A stretch of 64,000 bases of DNA. It comes from an uncultured Bacteroidales bacterium (lineage in GTDB: Bacteria; Bacteroidota; Bacteroidia; Bacteroidales; F082). The notes below the pieces were generated by a model. It was not told the DNA's origin. It saw only the letters and a program-made list of their open reading frames with translations, and did not search any database. Location of the stretch: contig CAJOIF010000015.1 in the NCBI GenBank assembly GCA_905234765.1, positions 2,035 to 66,034 of the forward strand, in the 5' to 3' direction. This document shows, one piece after another, positions 24,411 through 32,283 of the stretch. Numbering within the stretch: the stretch's first letter is position 1; every line of letters starts with the position of its first letter. A program made the position numbers and the translations under genes.

Positions 24411-25118
24411 ATGAATGTCTTTTACATACCCAATGCTGCCGAAGGCCTAACCACCCTCCCCGAGGACGAGTCGAAGCACTGCGTCAAGGTGTTGCGCATG
24501 ACCGAGGGCGAGCGGTTCTGTGTCACCAACGGCGAAGGCTTTCTCTTCGATGCCGAGTTGGTGGAGGCTATGCCGAAGCGGGCCACCGTCAACCTGACGA
24601 ACCAACGCAAAGGGTATGACCACTGGGGCTTCAACCTTGAAATCGCCATCGCCCCGACCAAACTCAACGAACGCACGGAGTGGTTCTTGGAAAAGGCTAC
24701 GGAAATAGGCATTGACCATGTGAGGTTGTTCACCTCGTACCATTCCGAACGCCGCGCCGCCAACGTGGAGCGTTTCCAGAAGGTGATGGTCGCGGCCATG
24801 AAACAAAGTATTAAGTCACGGCTGCCGAAAGTCGAGGATTTGGTTCCGTTCGAGAAATTGGTGAAGCAACCTTTCGAGGGTCAAAAGTTTATTGCCTGGA
24901 TTGACGATGATGTGAAGGATTGTCTCTGCAATCTATATAATAAAGGTGAAAACGCCTTGGTGCTCATTGGGCCTGAAGGCGATTTTAGCCCTGAGGAAGT
25001 GGCACTTGCCAAGGAAAATGGTTTCGTGCCGTGCAGTTTGGGCGAGGCGAGGTTACGTACAGAAACGGCGGCCATCGTTGCTTGTCATACTATCCAACTC
25101 ATCAACCAAATGAAATGA
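24411..25118 (+). CDS. rsmE: 16S rRNA (uracil-1498-N3)-methyltransferase
   Basis: 235 residues. RsmE methylates U1498 of 16S rRNA. The N-terminal PUA-like domain (MNVFYIPNA, SKHCVKVLRMTEGE) is followed by the SPOUT/trefoil-knot methyltransferase domain with LNERTEWFLEKATEIGI, HSERRAANVERF and the knot motifs LIGPEGDFSPEEV and SLGEARLRTETAAI. It sits between argS and the DUF4159 gene, whose start overlaps its stop by four bases. Confidence 0.96.
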   Translation: MNVFYIPNAAEGLTTLPEDESKHCVKVLRMTEGERFCVTNGEGFLFDAELVEAMPKRATVNLTNQRKGYDHWGFNLEIAIAPTKLNERTEWFLEKATEIGIDHVRLFTSYHSERRAANVERFQKVMVAAMKQSIKSRLPKVEDLVPFEKLVKQPFEGQKFIAWIDDDVKDCLCNLYNKGENALVLIGPEGDFSPEEVALAKENGFVPCSLGEARLRTETAAIVACHTIQLINQMK

Positions 25119-25765
25119 AGAAGTTGTTGATCGTCATATTGATGTCGTTCTCTTTCGTTGCCCCGGCCCAGCAACTCAACATCGCTTTGCTGAAATACCG
25201 TGGGGGCGGTGACTGGTACGGCAACCCGACTTCGCTGCCCAACCTGGTGCGTTTCTGCAATCAGGAGATTGGAACGGACATCAATCCAAATGTGCCCACC
25301 GTGGAGCCTTCCAGCCCCGATTTGTTCAACTATCCCTACGTCTACATGACGGGTCACGGCAACGTGGTCTTCGATGCAGCCGAGGCGCAAAACCTGCGGA
25401 ACTACATGCTGGCGGGCGGTTTTCTCCACATTGATGACAACTACGGCATCCGCCAATACATCGAGCCTCAAATGAAGAAGGTGTTCCCCGAACTGGATTT
25501 CGTGGAACTGCCTTATACGCATGAGATTTTCCAAAAGCCGTATGCCTTCCCGAATGGCTTGCCGAAGATTCACGAACACGATGGCAAACCACCCCAACTC
25601 TTCGCCTTGATTTATGAAGGCCGTATCGTATGCATCTTCACTTACGAATGTGACCTCGGCGATGGTTGGGAAGACCAGCGTGTGCATCACGACTCGCAGG
25701 AGACCCGCGAGAAAGCCCTTAAAATGGGGGCGAATATCTTGAGATATGTATTCACAAATAAATAG
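25115..25765 (+). CDS. DUF4159 domain secreted protein
   Basis: 216 residues with a signal peptide (MKKLLIVILMSFSFVAPAQ). The DUF4159 domain has a ThuA/glutamine-amidotransferase-like fold: FNYPYVYMTGHGNVVFD, LRNYMLAGGFLHIDDNYGI and PYTHEIFQKPYAFPNGLPKIHEHDG. The pattern of a GHG turn and an H-I-D-D-N segment is characteristic, but no enzyme activity is known. It starts inside the rsmE stop (ATGA). A 71-bp hairpin repeat begins at the last base of its stop codon. Confidence 0.85.
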   Translation: MKKLLIVILMSFSFVAPAQQLNIALLKYRGGGDWYGNPTSLPNLVRFCNQEIGTDINPNVPTVEPSSPDLFNYPYVYMTGHGNVVFDAAEAQNLRNYMLAGGFLHIDDNYGIRQYIEPQMKKVFPELDFVELPYTHEIFQKPYAFPNGLPKIHEHDGKPPQLFALIYEGRIVCIFTYECDLGDGWEDQRVHHDSQETREKALKMGANILRYVFTNK

Positions 25766-25835
25766 ACACGAGACTGCGAGACACGAGACACAGGATAATC
25801 AAAGTCTCGCGTCCCGCGTCCCGAAGTCTCGTGTC
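25765..25835. repeat. 71-bp GACACGAGAC inverted repeat, copy 1
   Basis: Starts GACACGAGACT and ends with its exact complement AGTCTCGTGTC. Internal GAGACACGAGAC and TCTCGCGTCCCG units pair imperfectly. It starts at the stop codon of the DUF4159 gene. A second copy of equal length lies at 51326-51396, also directly after a stop codon. It may act as a transcript-end hairpin or be a mobile palindromic unit. Confidence 0.8.
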
Positions 25836-25864
25836 AAAACAACTTAAACAACTAATACAATACA

Positions 25865-26230
25865 ATGGACGAAAAACGAAAATGCCTTTACTGCGGTGAG
25901 CCGATAATAGGTCGTATGGATAAAAAGTTTTGTTGCGACTCATGCCGCAATAGTTATAACTATGAGAAGACCCACAAGCAAATCAACGTGGTGAGAAAGA
26001 TTAATGGCATCTTGGCGCGCAACCACAACATTTTGTTGGAACTGAATCCCAACGGGAAAGGCTTTGCCAGTCGGCAGCAACTAACCGAGAAGGGCTTTGA
26101 TTTCAAGTACTTTACGAGTACATATACGACCAAGGCTGGTGCTGTTTACCATTTCGTTTATGACCAAGGCTATGTGCCAAAGGAAAACGATAGCAATGCT
26201 TTTGTTTTAGTGCAAAATACAGATAATTAA
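25865..26230 (+). CDS. Zinc-ribbon protein of unknown function
   Basis: 121 residues. The N-terminus carries a four-Cys zinc ribbon (KCLYCGEPI...KFCCDSCRNSY), followed by a helical, basic region (YNYEKTHKQINVVRKINGILARNHNILLEL) and a C-terminal part with YFTSTYTTKAGAVYHFVYDQGY. This composition is common in small Bacteroidetes proteins that may bind nucleic acid. It starts 30 bases after the 71-bp hairpin. No promoter box is obvious. Confidence 0.75.
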   Translation: MDEKRKCLYCGEPIIGRMDKKFCCDSCRNSYNYEKTHKQINVVRKINGILARNHNILLELNPNGKGFASRQQLTEKGFDFKYFTSTYTTKAGAVYHFVYDQGYVPKENDSNAFVLVQNTDN

Positions 26231-26250
26231 CTACTTAAAATACTAATATC

Positions 26251-28521
26251 ATGAAACGGAAAATTGTATTTTTACTGTTGGTCACGCTGTTTTTTGGCGG
26301 ACTTCAAGCCAATCCTGTTGATATCAACAAGGCTAAGGCTTTGGGGGTCAAGTTTATGAACACAAACACCGAAATCAAGTCGGCGGCGGCTGATTTGGTT
26401 TACACGGCTCGCGCCGACAAAGGCCAAGCGGCGTTTTATGTCTTCGCCGTGCAGCCCCGAGGCTTTGTCATCGTGGCGGCCGATGACCGCGCCAAACCCA
26501 TTTTGGGCTATTCCACCGAAAGCAATTTCACGGCGCAGTTGCCCGATGGCCTGATGACATTTTTCGAAAACTATAAAGCGGGCTTCAGTCAGATGTTCGC
26601 CAATAATGACAACCGTACTGAGCAAGCTATTGCAGATTGGACAAGTTTGGAAAATACTGGCAAGCTTGTGTCGAATAAAACCAATCGCAGCGTGGCTCCG
26701 TTGATGGCTTCCCTTTGGAACCAAACCGATCTATACAACAACATGGCACCCGAAGACCCCAATTCGATCTTCAGTGGACATTGCAAGTCGGGCTGTGTGG
26801 CCAATGCCATGAGCCAAATCATGCGTTATTGGGAATGGCCGCGCCACGGACAGGGAGGCCACGGCTACGCGGCGGGGGATTATGGCTGGCTGGAAGTCAA
26901 TTTTGAAGAGGCTACCTACCGTTTCGAACTGATGCCCGATTTCCTCGATTTCGCTAGCCCACAGGCCGAGGTGGATGCCACCGCTCTGCTTGAATATCAT
27001 GCAGGCGTGGGCGTTGACATGGGCTATGGTGCCAATGCCAGCGGCGCCTACTCCTCGAATGTGGGTCCGGCCATGGAGGATTATTTTAGATATAGTCCCG
27101 AATGGGATTACCGTTATAAGCCGAATGGCTCCAGTTCTCAATGGAAGCACGACCTGCGAGCCAACCTTGATGCTGGTATGCCTTTTTATTATGCCTCACA
27201 AGGAGATGATGGAGCTCACGCCTATGTGCTCGACGGCTACGATGACAACGATATGTTTCACCTTAACTGGGGCTGGGCGGGTTTCGACAATGGATGGTTT
27301 GCAATTGACGGCTTCTATCTGACTTACTATTCCTTCCCCTATTACCATAATGCCATCTTCAACATACATCCCACGGATGAGTATTATGATGCGCCCAAGG
27401 CAGTAGAGAATCTAAGCGTCCAAGCTGTGTTTGACCATGCTGAAGTGGAAATGCATTTCAATCCGGTCTATGAAACACGCAATGGTTCAACTCTTTCGGC
27501 GATTGACACCATCGTCATCATGCGTGACGGTGAGGTGGTTGAGACCTTAGTTAATGTAACTGATAGCGAGGTCGTCCTTTATGATGAGTTGGAGAAATAT
27601 GGCAAATATTATTACACGGTATATGCAGTGAATGAGGCTGGCATGAGCAAAGTGGCACGCGATACCGTGTTGGTCGGCCCCAATTGCGACTTGCGTTTCG
27701 AGTTGGCAGATAGTGGAAACAACGGTTGGGACAAGTCGTTCATCGCCGTACTTGACGAAGACGGCAAGGTGTCGCAGCGTGTGGGTCTTAAGGACGGCGG
27801 TTCGGCTTCACTGATTGTGCCAGTGCCGAAGTACCAGACTGTGACCTTCTTCTGGACATACGACAATACCTGCTATTCTCATGGAAGTTTGTCGGAGGTC
27901 TCATACGAGGTTTACGATTGGAATGATAATCTGATTGTGGCTTCCAACGGTTATCCCGAAGTGGGTGTTATCACGAATTACGAGATCAACTGTGAGTTTG
28001 GCTGCCAACCTGTCTCCAATTTGGAAGGCTCTTACCAATGGAATACAGGAGAAGAATTTGGTGCCTTGTTGACATGGGATTGGGATGGCAACACCGAAGA
28101 ATTTGAAAAATTTATCATCTTGAAAAACGATGGAATGGTGATTGCCGAAATCGACGATGCCTCGGTGAGGTCTTATTATGATGCTTCGAATGAAACGGGA
28201 GAGCAACGATATGGTGTGCTTGCATCCTATGAGCGCCTCAATGAGTACTGCGAATCCGATATCGAATGGGTTTCCGTCCTGTTGACCTCTGTTTCGGAAA
28301 AAGCTGACGAACCAATGCTTTATCCCAATCCTGCTACGCATATTTTCAAGATAGAAGGTTCGGTGAAGGAAGTCAGTGTGTTCGACATTCTCGGCCAATG
28401 TGTCCATGTGGGCTTTAACAATGTGGTCAACGTCTCTTCATGGCCTGAGGGCTTATATTTCGTCCGTATTGTGGATGAGAATGATGCCGTTGCTACGGTG
28501 AAGTTGTTGAAGCAGAATTGA
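26251..28521 (+). CDS. C10-family cysteine protease (streptopain-like) with T9SS domain
   Basis: 756 residues. A signal peptide and SpeB-type (Spi) propeptide (about 21-145) precede the C10 catalytic domain (about 146-370). Cys182 in KSGCVANAMSQIMRYW is the nucleophile, and His323 in GAHAYVLDGYD with HLNWGWAG complete the papain-like site. Two fibronectin/Ig-like regions follow, then a T9SS sorting domain (LYPNPATHIFKI...WPEGLYFVRI). It should be secreted through the T9SS and matured by propeptide removal, degrading extracellular proteins. It resembles P. gingivalis Tpr/PrtT and Bacteroides Bfp proteases. Confidence 0.93.
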   Translation: MKRKIVFLLLVTLFFGGLQANPVDINKAKALGVKFMNTNTEIKSAAADLVYTARADKGQAAFYVFAVQPRGFVIVAADDRAKPILGYSTESNFTAQLPDGLMTFFENYKAGFSQMFANNDNRTEQAIADWTSLENTGKLVSNKTNRSVAPLMASLWNQTDLYNNMAPEDPNSIFSGHCKSGCVANAMSQIMRYWEWPRHGQGGHGYAAGDYGWLEVNFEEATYRFELMPDFLDFASPQAEVDATALLEYHAGVGVDMGYGANASGAYSSNVGPAMEDYFRYSPEWDYRYKPNGSSSQWKHDLRANLDAGMPFYYASQGDDGAHAYVLDGYDDNDMFHLNWGWAGFDNGWFAIDGFYLTYYSFPYYHNAIFNIHPTDEYYDAPKAVENLSVQAVFDHAEVEMHFNPVYETRNGSTLSAIDTIVIMRDGEVVETLVNVTDSEVVLYDELEKYGKYYYTVYAVNEAGMSKVARDTVLVGPNCDLRFELADSGNNGWDKSFIAVLDEDGKVSQRVGLKDGGSASLIVPVPKYQTVTFFWTYDNTCYSHGSLSEVSYEVYDWNDNLIVASNGYPEVGVITNYEINCEFGCQPVSNLEGSYQWNTGEEFGALLTWDWDGNTEEFEKFIILKNDGMVIAEIDDASVRSYYDASNETGEQRYGVLASYERLNEYCESDIEWVSVLLTSVSEKADEPMLYPNPATHIFKIEGSVKEVSVFDILGQCVHVGFNNVVNVSSWPEGLYFVRIVDENDAVATVKLLKQN

Positions 28522-28524
28522 TGA

Positions 28525-30177
28525 TCATTTAAGCAACACTTCCGCAGCCCGCAAAGCCTCGTCTGTCACCTTGTCATTGCTAAGCATTTTGGCGATTTCT
28601 TGGATGCGTTCAGCGGAATTCAAAAGGCGAATGTGCGATTGTGTGCGTTCGCCTTCGTTGTTCTTGTAGATGAAATAATGATGTTCGGCTTGACTGGCCA
28701 CTTGAGGCAAGTGGGTGATGGCAATGAGTTGCAGCGAATGACCCATCTGTCGCATGATGCTACCGATTTTGGCCGCCACTTCGCCCGAAACGCCCGTGTC
28801 GATTTCGTCGAAGATGAGGGTGGGGATGTAGTTGTAACTCGAAACGGCACTCTTGATGGCAAGCATGAGGCGCGACAACTCGCCGCCCGAAGCCACGCGG
28901 CGCAGGTCATCGGGAGCAATGCCTTTGTTGGCCGAGAACAGGAATCGGATCTCATCATTGCCTTTGCTGCCAAAGTGGTCTTGGCTGTCGACGGCCACTT
29001 GAAACATGGCAAATGGCATGGCCAATTGCCGCACCAAGGTGCTCACCTGCTCGCCGAACGTGGTGGCAGCTTGGCAACGCCTGTCGTGTAAGGTTTTGGC
29101 TTGGTTTGAAAGCCGTTTCTCGCTGTCTTTCAGTTGTTTTTCGGCCTGGGCGATGGCTTCGTCGATGTTTTCGAAAGCGTTTACTTTTTCTGTCAGGCTG
29201 TCGCGCAAAGCGATGAGTTCCTCAAAACTATTAGCGTGGTGCTTCATCATCAGGCGGCTGAGCAGGTCGTAACGTTCTTGCATAGTCTGTAGTTCGCCTT
29301 CGTCAAACTGGGTTTCGTCTTCCTTGCGGCGAAGGTCGTAGGCGATGTCTTTCAGCTCCACTTTCAGGTTGTCGATGCGCTCTTCTAGGTTTTCGGTATC
29401 GGGCAAGAGGTGTTTCAGCCGCGAAAGGGCAGAGGCTAACTCATTGACTTGTCCCAAAATGGCATTCTCCGAATCATCCAACAAACCATTGGCAGTAACG
29501 AGCAAAGTCTTGATTTCCTCAGCATTCTCCATCACGTTGAGGGTCTGCTCAATGTCATCATATTCACCTTCTTTTAGGTCAGCTTTGTTAAGTTCGTCAA
29601 GTTGGAATTTCAGGAAGTCGTTCTCGGCGGTGTTTTTCGTTGCTAAGTCCCTTAATTCATTGAGTTTGCTCTTAAGCGTGTTGTAGTTGCCGTATTCGGT
29701 TTGGTAATCGGACAAAAGCTCATGGTTTTGTGCGATGTCATCCAATAGCCTTAGTTGGAAATTGCTGTCGGTGAGGAGGAGGGAGTCGTGTTGGGAATGA
29801 ATGTCAACGAGTTGGTTTCCAACCTCTTTCAGGGTCTGCAAGGCCACGGGCGTGTCGTTGATGAAGGCACGGCTTTTCTTTTGAGGGCTTAACTCGCGTC
29901 GAATGATGCATTCATCGTCGAAATCGAGGTCGTTGCTTTCGAATAGAGGTTTTAATGTTTCATCTGCCAACTCAAAATGGGCTTCCACCACGCATTTTTT
30001 GTCTTTGTCGTAAAGAACGTTGGCGTCAGTCCGATCGCCCATGGCAAATCCTAGTGCGCCGAGTAGGATGGACTTGCCTGCACCTGTTTCGCCAGTGATT
30101 ACGCTGAAATCTTTCCCGAAACTGACATTGAGTTTGTCAATTAAGGCATAGTTGCTGATTTGCAGGTGCTTGAGCAT
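28525..30177 (-). CDS. recN: DNA repair protein RecN
   Basis: 550 residues from the ATG at 30175-30177; the longer frame overlaps porD. An SMC-like ATPase for double-strand-break repair: Walker A GETGAGKS near residue 30, a central coiled coil (about 150-370) and a C-terminal ABC signature ASGGELSRLMLAIK with Walker B TLIFDEIDTGVSG. It lies eight bases after porD and ends the bamD-rpoZ-porD-recN group. Confidence 0.96.
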   Translation of the reverse strand: MLKHLQISNYALIDKLNVSFGKDFSVITGETGAGKSILLGALGFAMGDRTDANVLYDKDKKCVVEAHFELADETLKPLFESNDLDFDDECIIRRELSPQKKSRAFINDTPVALQTLKEVGNQLVDIHSQHDSLLLTDSNFQLRLLDDIAQNHELLSDYQTEYGNYNTLKSKLNELRDLATKNTAENDFLKFQLDELNKADLKEGEYDDIEQTLNVMENAEEIKTLLVTANGLLDDSENAILGQVNELASALSRLKHLLPDTENLEERIDNLKVELKDIAYDLRRKEDETQFDEGELQTMQERYDLLSRLMMKHHANSFEELIALRDSLTEKVNAFENIDEAIAQAEKQLKDSEKRLSNQAKTLHDRRCQAATTFGEQVSTLVRQLAMPFAMFQVAVDSQDHFGSKGNDEIRFLFSANKGIAPDDLRRVASGGELSRLMLAIKSAVSSYNYIPTLIFDEIDTGVSGEVAAKIGSIMRQMGHSLQLIAITHLPQVASQAEHHYFIYKNNEGERTQSHIRLLNSAERIQEIAKMLSNDKVTDEALRAAEVLLK

Positions 30178-30185
30178 GGTAAAGG

Positions 30186-31091
30186 TTACTTGCCCGGGTT
30201 CTGAAGCATGGTATCGTAGCGCGACGATTGCGATGGGTCGATGGCTTTCATGATATTGGAGGCTTCGGTGCGGAATTTCATGTTGCCCTCGGAGAAAATT
30301 TGGATGATTTCGTCGCGTTTGCTTTCGATGATGAGTTGCAAGAAGTAGCACATGGAGTTGCGCTCATAGACCGACTGCAGCGCAGACAAAGCGTTCAAGA
30401 TAGCTTCGCAGCCTTCAGTGGGGTGCTCGGCCATCATGTCCAAGCCATTGCGGTGATAGTCGTAATAGAATTGGTGCAGTGCCTGATAACTTGAGTTATT
30501 GATGTCGCTAATGAGGGCGTAACGGTTTTGCCGTCCCGTGGTGCTCCAACCAGCCTGGTCATCGCTTTGCGGTACGCTTTGGGCGATTTGTTCGCAGATG
30601 GCGAAGAAGGGTGCGCCTCCATTTAACGAGAAGGAATCAAAATCGAGACCAAGCATCAAATAGACATAGAATCCAACAGTACTGGTCAGTTGCGAGATGT
30701 ATGTGTTTGGGTTGAAGTCCAGCGACGTTCCGTCCATGTATTCGAAAAGGAACTTGCGGTCGATGTAGTTGAACATCGGCGAGTTGTAGCTTGATTTGTA
30801 GACGGGTCTGCGTAGGGCGACGCTGATTTCGGCGGAGAAGACGTCGCTTTCGCGTGATTTCACGTCAATGAGGATGCTGCACTCGATTTTCTCGTTCTGC
30901 CTGAAGTTGATGTCGGTAAACTTCGTGTTGTTAATGAACTCATAAAGGGCAGTCTGAAGGCTCTGGTAGACGGTTTTGTCGCTGCCCGCCACCTGGGTCG
31001 AATTGACGCGCACTTCACATTGCAGTTCTTGTGCCTTGGCAAAAGTGCCGAGACAGAAAAGAATCACGAGTATGAGTAGAGCTCTCTTCAT
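30186..31091 (-). CDS. porD: PorD-like type IX secretion protein (DUF4835)
   Basis: 301 residues from the ATG at 31089-31091, since the longer frame begins with TTG. A signal peptide (MKRALLILVILFCLGTFAKAQ) is followed by the DUF4835 domain. Diagnostic pieces are ELQCEVRVNSTQVAGSDKTV, FRQNEKIECSILI, SYNSPMFNYIDRKFLFEY and VGFYVYLMLGLDFDSFS. DUF4835 proteins are annotated as PorD, a periplasmic/outer-membrane component needed for T9SS. The window also contains at least six cargo proteins with T9SS C-terminal domains. It lies between rpoZ and recN. Confidence 0.82.
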   Translation of the reverse strand: MKRALLILVILFCLGTFAKAQELQCEVRVNSTQVAGSDKTVYQSLQTALYEFINNTKFTDINFRQNEKIECSILIDVKSRESDVFSAEISVALRRPVYKSSYNSPMFNYIDRKFLFEYMDGTSLDFNPNTYISQLTSTVGFYVYLMLGLDFDSFSLNGGAPFFAICEQIAQSVPQSDDQAGWSTTGRQNRYALISDINNSSYQALHQFYYDYHRNGLDMMAEHPTEGCEAILNALSALQSVYERNSMCYFLQLIIESKRDEIIQIFSEGNMKFRTEASNIMKAIDPSQSSRYDTMLQNPGK

Positions 31092-31096
31092 GCGGG

Positions 31097-31435
31097 TCAA
31101 AAAGCGTCTTCGTTTTCTTTGGCAGGGTTGCGGAAATAGATTTGGTCATGCAGGAATTCGTGCACGGCAATCAGGGTGGGCTTGGGCAGACGCTCGTAGA
31201 ACTTGGCGATTTCAATCTGTTCGCGGTTCTCAAACACTTCTTCGAGGCTGTCGTTGGTGGCGGCGGCAAACGATTCAATCTTCTCGTTCAGTTCGTCTTT
31301 CATCTCTTTGGCAATCTGGTTGGCTCTGATAGACAGGATGGCAACGGTTTCGTAAATGTTGCCGGTACCTTTGTAGAACTGATCTTTCTGACGGGTGACC
31401 ACCGTCGTTTCGGTCTTAATCTTCTTGAAATCCAT
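31097..31435 (-). CDS. rpoZ: RNA polymerase omega subunit (Bacteroidetes type)
   Basis: 112 residues of the Rpb6/omega family in its Bacteroidetes form: GNIYETVAILSIRANQIAKEMKDELNEKIESF is the conserved helical core. It stabilises RNA polymerase assembly. It begins one base after the bamD stop and is followed by porD, the usual neighbourhood except that coaBC, commonly between rpoZ and porD, is absent. Confidence 0.88.
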   Translation of the reverse strand: MDFKKIKTETTVVTRQKDQFYKGTGNIYETVAILSIRANQIAKEMKDELNEKIESFAAATNDSLEEVFENREQIEIAKFYERLPKPTLIAVHEFLHDQIYFRNPAKENEDAF

Positions 31436-31436
31436 T

Positions 31437-32234
31437 TTATTTGATATTATCTAATTTTTTCCTTGCTTTTGCAGCGATGTTCTGCACGTCGCGCATATAG
31501 GGGCTGTTTGGGTAGAGGTAGGTCAGGGTGTTGCATTGTTCCACGCACGACTCATAACGCTCGCGTTGCTTTTCGGGGACGCTGTTTTCGGCATAGTCGA
31601 AATAAGTGGTGGCCATGTCGAAGAGGATCTCCTCACGATGTTTGGTGTTGGGATGGTTCTTCAGCATGTTTTCAAATGAAGTGATGGCTGCGCTGTAGTT
31701 CTCCATTCGGTAAAACAGCCTGCAAATATTGTAGTCCTTCTCTTCCAATTTCTCGTTCAATTCATCGATCAATTGGTTGGCGCGGGCTATGCTGTCGCTC
31801 TGAGGGAAACGCTCCGTGAAAGCTTTCAGATGCTTAATGGCAGTGTAGGTGTTGGTCTGGTCTAACCCCGACTCGGGCGAAAGCAGATAACTGCAATAGG
31901 CGTTCATGTAGGAGGCCCGTTCAGCACTCTTTGAGAAAGGGTAGGTCGAGCAGAACTTGTTGTAGTAATAGGCAGCGACACCATAGTCTTTCTGCTTGTA
32001 GTAGCATTCTGCCGTACATAAGGTGATGTTCTCGCCTCGGGGAGTGTTGCGATACGCGGCCTGCAGCAGGTCGAAAAGTTGCAATGCACGGTTGTAGTCC
32101 CCGCGATCGTAAAAGTCCATCGCCACTTCATATTTCATTTCATGGTCGGTGCTTTTCACGAGACGGTTGAAGTCGTTGCAAGAACTGAGTGCCACAAGAC
32201 CCATTATCGCCAATATCAATACTCTAGTTTTCAT
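31437..32234 (-). CDS. bamD: Outer membrane assembly lipoprotein BamD
   Basis: 265 residues. The lipobox LSSC is near residue 19, followed by TPR helices: YDRGDYNRALQLFDLL, AAYYYNKFCSTYPFSKSAERA, AIKHLKAFTERFPQSDSI and AITSFENMLKNHPNTKHREEI. It is part of the BAM complex that inserts beta barrels into the outer membrane. A TAATTTTG promoter box lies at 32242-32249, and this gene starts the bamD-rpoZ-porD-recN unit. Confidence 0.93.
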   Translation of the reverse strand: MKTRVLILAIMGLVALSSCNDFNRLVKSTDHEMKYEVAMDFYDRGDYNRALQLFDLLQAAYRNTPRGENITLCTAECYYKQKDYGVAAYYYNKFCSTYPFSKSAERASYMNAYCSYLLSPESGLDQTNTYTAIKHLKAFTERFPQSDSIARANQLIDELNEKLEEKDYNICRLFYRMENYSAAITSFENMLKNHPNTKHREEILFDMATTYFDYAENSVPEKQRERYESCVEQCNTLTYLYPNSPYMRDVQNIAAKARKKLDNIK

Positions 32235-32241
32235 TGGGCTG

Positions 32242-32249
32242 CAAAATTA
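32242..32249 (-). promoter_or_regulatory. -7 box for the bamD operon
   Basis: TAATTTTG on the minus strand, seven bases upstream of the bamD ATG. Confidence 0.5.
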
Positions 32250-32283
32250 CTCATTTTTGGCTAATAACGACCTGTTTTTGTTT

